The position numbers and the translations under genes were made by a program. A stretch of 43,998 nucleotides of DNA from Mesorhizobium metallidurans STM 2683 (lineage in GTDB: Bacteria > Pseudomonadota > Alphaproteobacteria > Rhizobiales > Rhizobiaceae), in contig NZ_CAUM01000124.1 in assembly GCF_000350085.1 (NCBI RefSeq), positions 1 through 43,998 on the forward strand, written 5' to 3'. Numbering within the stretch: position 1 is the stretch's first letter; each line of letters opens with the position of its first letter. The notes beneath the pieces are model-generated. The model searched no databases, was not told where the DNA came from, and was given only the letters and a program-made list of their open reading frames with translations. This document shows positions 1 to 7,730 of this stretch, in pieces.

Positions 1-486
1 TGCATCCGCGAACATGCCGATCCATTCGTGGAAGGCGACTTTCAGCGGATTGAAGGTGCCTATGTTCTTGACTTCGCCAGGCTCGGATCATGCAGCCCAA
101 GTGCCACTGCCACGGTCTCGGCATCTGTTCTGTCGGCGAAGGCGAAGCGCCCGCCTTTCCAGGTGAAGTCGGTGAGCTTGAGCAGGATGGCGCCGCTATC
201 GTCGACATCCAGGGCAATTATGTCGCTGGCCGTGACGATGCGGGTCAGGAAACAGTCGCCGACGCTGTGAACGATGCCGGCGCGCCCCCGCTCAAGATCG
301 AGAAACGCCGTCCTTGGTCAGGCGGATCGCTGCCGCCGCCTCATCGGGAAAATCCTGCGCGAAACGGCGCAATGCCTGATCCGCGCCGGCAAGCGTCGCC
401 GTCCTTGTGCCGCCGGTGAAATGCACGGCCGCGACCGACAACGCAATGCCGAAGACGACAAGTGCGACCAGCACAGGCAGGCTCAT
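1..486 (-). pseudogene. Broken small membrane-anchored protein gene (two frameshifts, runs off left edge)
   Basis: The ATG at 486-484 follows a strong GGAGGA ribosome site. The first frame encodes an N-terminal membrane helix (MSLPVLVALVVFGIALSV) and about 64 residues, then stops at 292. Protein-like coding continues in a second frame from about 313 (AFLDLERGRAGIVHSVGD...) to a stop at 60. It resumes in a third frame from about 85 to the left edge (GEVKNIGTFNPLKVAFHEW). Joining the frames gives one continuous, composition-consistent protein, so I read this as one gene carrying two single-base indels rather than three genes. I do not recognise the family. The gene lies downstream of the NDUFAF6-like gene on the same strand, with a 16-bp palindrome upstream at 559-574. 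Either a recent pseudogene or local sequencing errors could explain it. Confidence 0.6.
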
Positions 487-558
487 GAACCGCTGTCTCC
501 TCCAGGCCGGCTTGTGTCTTGCGCATTCGGCTTCGACCCGGGACAAGTCCTACCATGA

Positions 559-574
559 TTGACGTTTACGTCAA
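559..574. promoter_or_regulatory. Perfect 16-bp palindrome, LiuR-like operator candidate
   Basis: TTGACGTTTACGTCAA is a perfect inverted repeat (TTGACGT-TT-ACGTCAA on either strand). It overlaps the stop codon of the NDUFAF6-like gene and lies 73-88 bases before the start of the broken gene at 486, a reasonable operator position. The sequence resembles sites described for LiuR, a MerR-family regulator of branched-chain amino acid and acyl-CoA catabolism. That assignment rests on recalled motif similarity only. A looser copy occurs at 28384-28399. Confidence 0.4.
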
Positions 575-1413
575 ATGGACGGCCAGCCTTTCGATGCGCG
601 GCGCAGCAGTAGCCAATGCCGGCGCAAGGCCGACAGCCGCACCACGCGATCGAGCGGCGAACGGCTTTCCATCTTGGCGAGATAGGCGCGCGTCAGGGCA
701 AGCGGCAGATAGGCCGGGCGCAACGAAGGCGGCAAGGCTGGCGCGGCCTGTTCGAAAGCGGCCAGATGCTCGCGCGCCAGCGCGATCATCGCCGCCACGG
801 CGCGTTGCGCGCCGGGGCCGCCATCGCCGTTGACGAACTCTTCCGGCGAGGAGCCGGCCGCCGCGAGCACATCCGCCGGCACGAAGCATTGGCCGCGCCG
901 GCGATGCAGTGGCAACAGCAGCAGAAGACCGGTCATTGCCTGCGCGCAGCCCGCCCTGCCCGCCAGTTCGGCGAAACGCGGCGCTTCAATGGGGTCGAGC
1001 ACCATCGCCGCAAGCTGGATGAGCGCCGCCGCCGTCTCGCCGCAATAGCCTTCCAGGTCGGTGCGCGACGGCATCGGATCGTCGTAAAGGTCGAAAATAC
1101 GCGCTTCGAGCATGTTGTCGAACGCCGGCTTCGGCAGGCGGTGGGCCGAAATCGCGGCCTTCAAGGCGTCGGCGATGGGATGGCCGATGTTCGCCCCATC
1201 CTCCGCTGTAATAGCATCGCGCCACCATTGCAGCCGCACCTCGCCGGGCAGCGGCTCGTGGATGCGGTCGCGAATGCCCGATATCTCGGCGTTGAAGGCA
1301 TAGAGCGAAAACAGGGCATCACGCTTGTCGGCGGGCGCATAGAGCGCCGAGAGATAGCGGTCGTGGTCGGCGGCGCGCACCGCTTCCATGATGATTTTGG
1401 CGTCGTCGATCAT
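571..1413 (-). CDS. Squalene/phytoene synthase-fold protein, NDUFAF6-like
   Basis: This 280-residue protein belongs to the squalene/phytoene synthase superfamily. The region where real synthases carry the first Asp-rich motif (DDxxD) reads LYAFNAEISGIRDRI, so those catalytic aspartates are missing. This stretch, the preceding YLSALYAPADKRDALF and the following RLQWWRDAI match human NDUFAF6, a complex I assembly factor, closely as I recall that sequence. Its start is one base from the stop of the Mth938/NDUFAF3-like gene, so the two are surely co-transcribed with secDF and yajC. Automated pipelines usually name it phytoene synthase, but the window holds no carotenoid or hopanoid genes. I infer a role in respiratory complex or membrane-protein assembly, not isoprenoid synthesis. 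The family call is firm; the function is inferred. Confidence 0.85.
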   Translation of the reverse strand: MIDDAKIIMEAVRAADHDRYLSALYAPADKRDALFSLYAFNAEISGIRDRIHEPLPGEVRLQWWRDAITAEDGANIGHPIADALKAAISAHRLPKPAFDNMLEARIFDLYDDPMPSRTDLEGYCGETAAALIQLAAMVLDPIEAPRFAELAGRAGCAQAMTGLLLLLPLHRRRGQCFVPADVLAAAGSSPEEFVNGDGGPGAQRAVAAMIALAREHLAAFEQAAPALPPSLRPAYLPLALTRAYLAKMESRSPLDRVVRLSALRRHWLLLRRASKGWPSI

Positions 1414-1414
1414 C

Positions 1415-1804
1415 TCAGTCGACGGCTATGAGCGCGGCGGCCACTGCGCGGTTTTCCGCCAGAAGAACATTGTAGGTCCGAACCGCAGCACCGGTCGACA
1501 TCGGGTCGGAGGAAATGCCCGCCGCCTTCAGCGCGGCACGCAGCGCCGCCGGCAATGGTCTCAAATCCTTGCCGGTGCCGACCAGCAGGATCTCGACCCT
1601 GGCGGCCTCATTGAGCAGTTTTTCGAAATCCGCCGCTGTCAGCGCTTCCGGATCAGCCGGCTCCCAGCCGTGGATGCCGGACGGCAGGCACAGCAGCGAG
1701 CCGCGATGCGACATGTCGGCGAAACGGAAGCCGCCACTGCCATAGGCCTCGATCGGCGCGCGACCGGGGAAATGCGCCTCGCGGATGACGATACCTTTGG
1801 CCAC
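1415..1804 (-). CDS. Mth938-domain (DUF498) protein, NDUFAF3-like
   Basis: The 129-residue protein is a single Mth938/DUF498 domain. It has the family core IEAYGSGGFRF, a central LLVGTGKDLRPLP segment and a C-terminal TYNVLLAENRAVAAALI strand. Human NDUFAF3, a complex I assembly factor, is the eukaryotic member, and the VVGTG and TFNFL-type motifs align with it. The start is GTG at 1804, 13 bases after the secDF stop; only a weak ribosome site is visible, which suggests translational coupling. The next gene, NDUFAF6-like, begins one base after this stop. The yajC-secDF-NDUFAF3 order fits the reported genomic association of this family with Sec genes. The bacterial function is not established. 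Confidence 0.85.
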   Translation of the reverse strand: MAKGIVIREAHFPGRAPIEAYGSGGFRFADMSHRGSLLCLPSGIHGWEPADPEALTAADFEKLLNEAARVEILLVGTGKDLRPLPAALRAALKAAGISSDPMSTGAAVRTYNVLLAENRAVAAALIAVD

Positions 1805-1817
1805 GGCTCGACAGCCG

Positions 1818-4370
1818 TCAGGTCGCCACGGCTTTGCCGCCGCTCACCGGCTTCTCTTCGTCGGCGGTTGCGGCTCCAGGCCGCAACTTGAACAGGATGA
1901 GCAGCGGCGCGGCGATGAAGATCGACGAATAGGTACCGAAGACAATGCCGAACAGCATCGCCATGGTGAACGAACGGATCACCTCGCCGCCGAACAGCAC
2001 CAGCGCCACCAGCGCCAGGATCGTCGTCACCGAGGTCAGCGTCGTTCGGGACAGCGTCTCGTTGATGGCGTTGTTCAATAGCTGTGGCAGCGGCATCTTC
2101 TTGTATTTTCTCAGATCCTCGCGAACGCGGTCATAGACGACGATGGTATCGTTCAAGGAATAGCCGATGATGGTCAGAATCGCAGCCAGCGACGATTGGT
2201 TGAATTCCAATCCGGTGATGACGAAAAAACCGATCGTCATGACCACGTCGTGCACCGTCGCAATGATGGCGCCGACCGCGAACTGCCATTCGAAGCGGAA
2301 CCAGACATAGATCAGGATGCCAAGCAATGCGACAAGCATGGCGATCGTGCCCTGCTTGGCCAATTCGCCCGAAACCGTTGGTCCTACAACCTCGACGCGA
2401 CGGAAGTCATACTGGTCCTGCAACTCGCCGCGCACCTTGTCGATGACGGTCTGCTCGGCATTCTCGCCGCCATCCTGCGTACCGACGCGGATCAGCACGT
2501 CATTCGGCGTACCGAACTGCTGCACCTGGATCTCGCCGATGTTGAGCTCCGAAAGCCTGCCACGGAGGTCGGCAAGGTCAGCGTTGCCGCTCTTCGACTG
2601 CACCTCGATCAGCGAGCCGCCCTTGAAATCGATGCCGTAATTGATGCCGGTGCTCATGAACAGGACCACTGACAGGATCGACAAAGCACTCGACAGCGCG
2701 AAGGTCCAGCGACGGATGCCCATGAATGGAATTTTCGTGCCGGGCGGAACGAAGGTCACCGGCGCGCGCGGCAACTCCTTCGGCCGGGCGCGGCGCAGCC
2801 AGATCGACACCAGCAGGCGGGTGAAGGTGAAAGCCGTGAAGACGGTGGTCAGGATGCCGATGGCGTAGGTGACGGCAAAGCCTTTCACCGGGCCTGTGCC
2901 GAGATAGAAAAGCACCACGGTGGCGATCAGCGAGGTGACATTGGAATCGACGATGGTCGCCAGCGCCTTCGAGAAGCCGGTGTCGATGGCCTGGATCACC
3001 GAGCGGCCGGCTCGTCGCTCCTCGCGGATACGCTCGTAGATGAGAACGTTGGAATCGACAGCCATGCCGATGGTCAGCACGATACCGGCAATGCCTGGCA
3101 AGGTCAGCGTCGCGCCAAGCAGCGACAACAGCCCGACGATCATCGCCACATGCACCGCCAGCGCGATGTTGGCGAGGAAGCCGAGGAAGCCATAGGCAAC
3201 GAACATGAATGCAACGACGAGGATCGAACCGATGATGCCGGCGACCTTGCCGGCATGGATGGAATCCTGGCCAAGACCCGGACCCACCGTGCGCTCCTCG
3301 ATCACCGTCAGCGTCGCCGGCAATGCGCCGGCGCGCAGCAGTACGGCAAGGTCGTTGGCGCTCGCGGTGGTGAAATTGCCTGATATCTGGCCGGTGCCGC
3401 CGAGGATCGGCTCGCGGATCTGCGGCGCCGAGATGACCTGATTGTCGAGGACGATGGCAAACAGCTTGCCGACATTCTGCGAGGTCGCCTGGCCGAAGCG
3501 CGCGGCGCCTTTAGAATCGAAGCGGAACGAAACCACCGGCTCGTTGTTCTGCGAATTGTATGTCGCCTGGGCGTCGACGAGGTTCTCGCCCGAAACGATG
3601 ACGCGGTTCTCGATCAGATAGGGAACCGGCGGATCGTCCTGCGAATAGAGCACCGACGACCCCGCGGGCGGGCGGCCGTTGAGCGCGTCCTGCACCGGCA
3701 TCGACTGGTCGACCATCTGGAAGGTCAGCTTGGCGGTCTGGCCGAGAATCTCCTTCAGCCGCTGCGGGTCCTGCAGGCCCGGCACCTGGACCAGGATGCG
3801 GTCGTCGCCTTGCCGCTGCACGATCGGCTCGGTCGTGCCGAGTTCGTTGACGCGCCGGCTGACGACTTCGATCGACTGCGTCAGCGCCGTCGACGTGCGG
3901 TACTTGATGCCGGCGTCGGTGACGGTGAATTTGAGCAGGCCGGGCTCGGAATCGTCCAGCGTCATCTCCTGGATCGAGCCGCCGGTGAACAGGCCGGCCG
4001 CCACCGGCTCCGTCAATGTCTTCAACGCTGTCTTGGCGGCATCGACCTGAGCCGGATCGGTGATGCGGACTTGCACGGTGCGGCCCGATCCGGCAAGGCC
4101 GGTATAGCCGACCTTGCCGTCGCGCAGCAGCGTCCTGATCTCGTCGCGCGTCGTCTCCAGCCGATCCTTGATCAGATCGTTGGGATCCATCCGAAGCAGG
4201 ATGTGCGAGCCACCCTGCAGATCGAGGCCGAGCGTCATCTGCCGCTTCGGCACCCAGTCGGGAAGCTTTGCCAATGTGCTTGCAGAGAACAGATTGGGCG
4301 CAGCGAGGATCACTGTGGCGGCCACGGCCAGCCAGATCAGGATCATCTTGAAGCGCGAAAAATAAAGCAT
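1818..4370 (-). CDS. secDF: Protein translocase subunit SecDF (fused SecD-SecF)
   Basis: This 850-residue inner-membrane RND-type subunit uses the proton gradient to help SecYEG release exported proteins. SecD occupies roughly residues 1-540, with the N-terminal helix, the LGLDLQGG motif, the large periplasmic P1 region and the helix bundle containing GIVLTIGMAVDSNVLIYERI. A linker (near PVTFVPPGTKIP) leads into SecF, roughly residues 555-850, with INYGIDFKGGS and LTIIGYSLNDTIVVYDRVRE. The fused form is normal for rhizobia and the length is typical. It lies 51 bases downstream of yajC and directly upstream of the NDUFAF3-like gene, which makes one Sec/assembly unit. Confidence 0.97.
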   Translation of the reverse strand: MLYFSRFKMILIWLAVAATVILAAPNLFSASTLAKLPDWVPKRQMTLGLDLQGGSHILLRMDPNDLIKDRLETTRDEIRTLLRDGKVGYTGLAGSGRTVQVRITDPAQVDAAKTALKTLTEPVAAGLFTGGSIQEMTLDDSEPGLLKFTVTDAGIKYRTSTALTQSIEVVSRRVNELGTTEPIVQRQGDDRILVQVPGLQDPQRLKEILGQTAKLTFQMVDQSMPVQDALNGRPPAGSSVLYSQDDPPVPYLIENRVIVSGENLVDAQATYNSQNNEPVVSFRFDSKGAARFGQATSQNVGKLFAIVLDNQVISAPQIREPILGGTGQISGNFTTASANDLAVLLRAGALPATLTVIEERTVGPGLGQDSIHAGKVAGIIGSILVVAFMFVAYGFLGFLANIALAVHVAMIVGLLSLLGATLTLPGIAGIVLTIGMAVDSNVLIYERIREERRAGRSVIQAIDTGFSKALATIVDSNVTSLIATVVLFYLGTGPVKGFAVTYAIGILTTVFTAFTFTRLLVSIWLRRARPKELPRAPVTFVPPGTKIPFMGIRRWTFALSSALSILSVVLFMSTGINYGIDFKGGSLIEVQSKSGNADLADLRGRLSELNIGEIQVQQFGTPNDVLIRVGTQDGGENAEQTVIDKVRGELQDQYDFRRVEVVGPTVSGELAKQGTIAMLVALLGILIYVWFRFEWQFAVGAIIATVHDVVMTIGFFVITGLEFNQSSLAAILTIIGYSLNDTIVVYDRVREDLRKYKKMPLPQLLNNAINETLSRTTLTSVTTILALVALVLFGGEVIRSFTMAMLFGIVFGTYSSIFIAAPLLILFKLRPGAATADEEKPVSGGKAVAT

Positions 4371-4421
4371 ATGGCGTCGTCCGTCAGGGCATGCTGGCGG
4401 ATCGTTCCGCCGAGAATTCGG

Positions 4422-4760
4422 TTATTTCTTGGCGTTCTGGTTCGCCACCGGCTCGCCCTTGACGCGCACATCGGCGATCGTCGAGCGCAACGCCGTCACC
4501 TTGGTGCCACCGCCGAGATCGATCTCAAGCTCATTGTCGTCGATCACCTTGGTCACCTTGCCGACGAAGCCGCCGCCGGTGACGACCGTGTCGCCGCGGC
4601 GAACCGCCGCCAGCATCTCGCCACGCTTCTTCAACTGCGTGCGCTGCGGCCGGATGATCAGAAAATACATGATCACGAAAATCAGCACAAACGGCAAAAT
4701 GCTGATGAACATATCGGGAGAGGCGCCGACGCCTTGGGCATATGCCGGTGTAACGAACAT
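4422..4760 (-). CDS. yajC: Preprotein translocase subunit YajC
   Basis: The 112-residue protein has one membrane helix (FISILPFVLIFVIMYFLIIRP) followed by the family signature RPQ and a basic cytosolic domain ending in AKK. YajC binds SecDF in the holotranslocon. The ATG at 4760 has a clear AGGAGG site five bases upstream (CAGGAGGACCTCG-ATG). It is the first gene of the yajC-secDF-NDUFAF3-like-NDUFAF6-like unit; a promoter and a leader hairpin lie just upstream. Confidence 0.96.
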   Translation of the reverse strand: MFVTPAYAQGVGASPDMFISILPFVLIFVIMYFLIIRPQRTQLKKRGEMLAAVRRGDTVVTGGGFVGKVTKVIDDNELEIDLGGGTKVTALRSTIADVRVKGEPVANQNAKK

Positions 4761-4784
4761 CGAGGTCCTCCTGAATGGTGAAAA

Positions 4785-4800
4785 GCCGCCTCAAGGCGGC
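4785..4800 (-). promoter_or_regulatory. Leader hairpin followed by T4, attenuator-like, before yajC
   Basis: On the minus strand GCCGCC-TTGA-GGCGGC forms a perfect six-pair GC stem with a four-base loop, followed directly by TTTT. It lies between the predicted transcription start and the yajC ribosome site. The shape is that of a weak intrinsic terminator or leader attenuator for the yajC-secDF unit. No alternative antiterminator pairing was identified. Confidence 0.4.
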
Positions 4801-4818
4801 CCCGCGAAATTTGGCCGG

Positions 4819-4846
4819 AATATAGTCGGTAAAGTTGCCAATGCAA
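4819..4846 (-). promoter_or_regulatory. Predicted sigma-70 promoter of yajC-secDF
   Basis: On the minus strand TTGCAT (4846-4841), a 16-base spacer and TATATT (4824-4819) match the -35/-10 consensus at four and five of six positions. Transcription would begin near 4812, about 50 bases before the yajC ATG. A short inverted repeat, GTTGC-attg-GCAAC, overlaps the -35 box. Confidence 0.45.
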
Positions 4847-4891
4847 CTGCGCTGCCAGGCATTTCAGTTGCTTTTCCGGTCTGTTTGGCCG

Positions 4892-4949
4892 TGTTAGAGC
4901 GTGATCCCGAAAAACGAAGCCCGATTTCCGGAAACATCATGCTCTAACA
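4892..4949. repeat. REP-like palindromic intergenic element
   Basis: The ends TGTTAGAGC (4892-4900) and GCTCTAACA (4941-4949) are perfect inverted arms. Between them GTGATCCCGAAAA and TTCCGGAAACATCAT form an imperfect inner stem. The same core (tga-ccCGAAAA...TTTCGG-aa-atca) recurs at 28442-28489, so it is a dispersed repeat and not a one-off hairpin. It sits in the divergent region between yajC (-) and the DUF815 gene (+). Confidence 0.75.
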
Positions 4950-5033
4950 GAAGGTTGGAACAGGTTCCGAAACCGCCGGAATCAAATAGGTTCCGCGTCA
5001 CGTCTCCCTGAAGCGAAACAAAAAAGACAAGAA

Positions 5034-5909
5034 ATGACCGACAGCACCATTGAAGCCCTGAACAAGAAGCTCGACCGCCTGATCGAGGCGGTCACGCGCC
5101 TCGCCCCGCCGCGGGTGCCGCAGACCGACCTCGGCGGGGCCGATTGCTTCGTCTGGCAGGCCGATCCCGGCTATCTGGAACCGGTGCGCAAGGTCAATCG
5201 CGTCGACATCGGCCTGATCCGCGGCGTCGACCGAGTCCGCGACATATTGGTCGACAACACCGAGCGCTTTGCCGCCGGTTATGCGGCCAACAATGTGCTG
5301 TTGTGGGGCGCGCGCGGCATGGGCAAATCGTCGCTGGTCAAGGCCGCGCACGCCGCCGTCAATGGATCGGCAAAGCTCGACCTGCCGCTCAAGCTGATCG
5401 AAATCCACCGCGAGGACATCGACACGCTGCCGAAGCTGATGGGTTTGCTGAAGACGGCGCCCTTCCGCTTCATCCTGTTTTGCGACGACCTCTCCTTCGA
5501 CCATGACGACACCTCCTACAAGTCGCTGAAGGCAGCGCTCGAAGGCGGTGTCGAGGGCCGCCCGGCCAATGTCATCTTCTACGCCACCTCGAACCGGCGC
5601 CATCTGTTGCCGCGCGAGATGATCGACAATGAGCGCTCGACCGCCATCAACCCGTCCGAGGCGGTCGAGGAAAAGGTTTCGCTGTCCGACCGTTTCGGGC
5701 TCTGGCTCGGCTTTCACAAATGCTCGCAGGACGAGTATCTCGACATGATCGACGGCTATATCAGCCATCACGGTCTTGCCATCGATCCCGAGACGCTGCG
5801 CGCCGAGGCGCTGGAATGGGCGACGACGCGCGGCAGCCGTTCGGGCCGCGTCGCCTGGCAGTTCACCCAGGATCTGGCAGGCCGGCTGGGCAAGTCCCTC
5901 AAAGATTAG
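5034..5909 (+). CDS. DUF815 family AAA-type ATP-binding protein
   Basis: The 291-residue protein has the DUF815 ATPase architecture. A Walker A motif GARGMGKSS lies near residues 91-99. A Walker B-like FILFCDDLSFD lies near 145-155. The region around YATSNRRHLLPREM carries the sensor-like Asn, and an arginine-rich C-terminal segment (TRGSRSGRVAWQF) follows. The biological role of DUF815 proteins is not established. It is transcribed alone and faces the NlpD-like gene tail to tail across a hairpin terminator. The ATG at 5034 follows an AAGACAAGAA stretch, and the N terminus (coiled, EALNKKLDRLIEAV) looks intact. Confidence 0.9.
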   Translation: MTDSTIEALNKKLDRLIEAVTRLAPPRVPQTDLGGADCFVWQADPGYLEPVRKVNRVDIGLIRGVDRVRDILVDNTERFAAGYAANNVLLWGARGMGKSSLVKAAHAAVNGSAKLDLPLKLIEIHREDIDTLPKLMGLLKTAPFRFILFCDDLSFDHDDTSYKSLKAALEGGVEGRPANVIFYATSNRRHLLPREMIDNERSTAINPSEAVEEKVSLSDRFGLWLGFHKCSQDEYLDMIDGYISHHGLAIDPETLRAEALEWATTRGSRSGRVAWQFTQDLAGRLGKSLKD

Positions 5910-5915
5910 CAACTG

Positions 5916-5943
5916 AAAAAGCCCGCCCCTTGGCAGGGCGGGC
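5916..5943 (-). terminator. Rho-independent terminator of the NlpD-like gene
   Basis: An eight-pair perfect stem, GCCCGCCC (5921-5928) with GGGCGGGC (5936-5943), is followed on the minus strand by TTTTT (5920-5916). It lies between the convergent DUF815 (+) and NlpD-like (-) genes. The T tract is on the minus strand only, so it serves the serS-surE-pcm-nlpD direction. Confidence 0.85.
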
Positions 5944-6025
5944 TAAGCCGGCGGGCCGGACTGGAGGTCAGGCGGCCTGCAATCGTTTTTTCTTGTATTC
6001 GACGTAGGTCGACGGATCGACTTTC

Positions 6026-7579
6026 TTATTCAAGATAGGTCGAAGGATCGACCGGCGCGGAGTTCTTGCGCACTTCGAAATGAAGTTTCGGCGAGTCGGT
6101 CGTGCCGGTCATGCCGGAGAGCCCGATTTCCTGGCCGCGCTTGACTTTCTGGCCGCGCTGCACCTCGATCGAACTGGCGTGGCCGTAGACGGTGACCAGC
6201 CCGTTCTCATGGCGCACCAGCACCGTGTTGCCGAATTCCTTGAGGCCGTCGCCGGCATAGATGACGACGCCGTTTTCGGCCGCCTTGACCGGTGTCCCCT
6301 CGGGTACGGCGATGTCGACACCGTCCTTGCCGCCGCCGAAGCCGGAGATCACGCGGCCGCGCACCGGCCAGCGCATCTTGCCGATGCCGGTCGCATCAGG
6401 CGCCACCGCGTCGTCGTCCTCGGCCTGCTGGATGACCTTGGCGTCCTTCTTCGGCGGCGTGTAGGAGGCCAGCGTTTCCGACGGCGTGGTCTTGGCCGCC
6501 GGCGGGGTGGTGGCCGTCGTCACCGGATCGACCTTCGCCGGCTTGACGCTGGCGACAACAGCGGTGCCGCCGGCCGGAACCTTAAGCGCCTGGCCGATCT
6601 TGAGCAGACCATCCTGCATGCCGTTCGCCTGCTTCAGCGCAACGACACCGACGCCGGTCTTCCTGGCGATGGCGGACAGCGTATCGCCCTGCTGGACGGT
6701 GTAGGTGCCACCGGCGCTGGTCGCCTTGGGCGCAGCCGCGGCCACCTTGGGCGCGGCCTTTGCGTCTTTCGGCTGGCCTGCCGCGGCCGAAGCATCCACC
6801 GGCGCTGCCGACTTGCCCTCCTTTAGCTTCGGCTGCTGCGGCAGCACGGCCACCTTCTCCGGCGCGCTGGCCGGCGCATCGCGCTTGGTGCCGTTCGCTG
6901 GCTTGGCGTCGGCGATCTTCGGTGCAGCTTCCTTGCTCGAATAGGCATAGGCCGGGATGACCAGCTTCTGCCCGCTCCGCAACCCCTTGGTCTCGCTCAG
7001 CCCGTTGACCTTCATGATGGCGTCGGCGGGCACGCCATAGCGCCGCGACAGGCCGGAAATGGTTTCGCCATCCTTGACGATGATCTCGGTGGCATGCGCC
7101 TTGCCGGCCGCTGTCGCCACACGCGGCGCATCTGGCTCGGCGTCCTTGAACGGCTTTGCCGCCGGCGCGACGGTGCCTGTCGCCTTGCGGTCGACACGAG
7201 GCGCGGCCGGCGCCAGGGCCGGCGCTGTAGCGGTGCGCACAGGATTTCCGGCGGGCACCAGGGCCGGGGCCGGTTGCGCCTGGCTGACCGGCGGCAATTG
7301 CCGCGTCGTCACCGGCTCGAGGCTGGAGCGGCTGACCGACTGGGTGTAGGTGCCGTCGACCGGTGCTGCCGACACCGGAGCGTCGCCCGGATAGGGCTGG
7401 GCAGCGTCTTGCTTGTCGATGATGGCGCGCTGGTTGTTGGTCGAGGCGGTGAAGACGTCGTCGACGCCATTGAACCGCGCCACCTGGGAGCTACACCCCG
7501 CGGCGGCACCCGCGACCATGAGGACGGCGCAGCCACGCGCCAGATTGCGTCCGTTTGCCTTCAAAACACTGAATTGCAT
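6026..7579 (-). CDS. NlpD-like lipoprotein: two LysM domains plus degenerate M23/LytM domain
   Basis: The likely product has 517 residues, starting at ATG 7579; a GTG at 7594 is possible. A signal peptide ends in a lipobox-like AGAAAGC with Cys at residue 29. LysM domains lie near residues 163-212 and 290-338, separated by Ala/Pro/Lys-rich linkers, and an M23 domain fills the last ~120 residues. The usual first zinc-ligand motif HxGxD reads GGKDGVDIA, with Lys/Asp in place of His, as in E. coli NlpD (GNKGIDIAG). YGHAS and LHFEV are kept. It is therefore probably a non-catalytic activator of cell-wall amidases and not an endopeptidase. The surE-pcm-nlpD order matches E. coli. It may have its own promoter in the AT-rich 7600-7730 gap. 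Confidence 0.88.
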   Translation of the reverse strand: MQFSVLKANGRNLARGCAVLMVAGAAAGCSSQVARFNGVDDVFTASTNNQRAIIDKQDAAQPYPGDAPVSAAPVDGTYTQSVSRSSLEPVTTRQLPPVSQAQPAPALVPAGNPVRTATAPALAPAAPRVDRKATGTVAPAAKPFKDAEPDAPRVATAAGKAHATEIIVKDGETISGLSRRYGVPADAIMKVNGLSETKGLRSGQKLVIPAYAYSSKEAAPKIADAKPANGTKRDAPASAPEKVAVLPQQPKLKEGKSAAPVDASAAAGQPKDAKAAPKVAAAAPKATSAGGTYTVQQGDTLSAIARKTGVGVVALKQANGMQDGLLKIGQALKVPAGGTAVVASVKPAKVDPVTTATTPPAAKTTPSETLASYTPPKKDAKVIQQAEDDDAVAPDATGIGKMRWPVRGRVISGFGGGKDGVDIAVPEGTPVKAAENGVVIYAGDGLKEFGNTVLVRHENGLVTVYGHASSIEVQRGQKVKRGQEIGLSGMTGTTDSPKLHFEVRKNSAPVDPSTYLE

Positions 7580-7730
7580 CGCACTAACCCGCACAGACCC
7601 GGTACAAACTGAGCGTGATTAAAGCGCGTTAATGTTACTGGTCGGTTAACCCATTAGAATCTGACGCAAATTTTCTTAAAATATTTAGTGGCGCATGGCG
7701 GGCCGACATCACCTGAATATCAACCTACCC

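Noticed and set aside
571..1413. Reading this gene as a working phytoene or squalene synthase
   Set aside because: The first Asp-rich catalytic motif is absent and no isoprenoid genes lie nearby.
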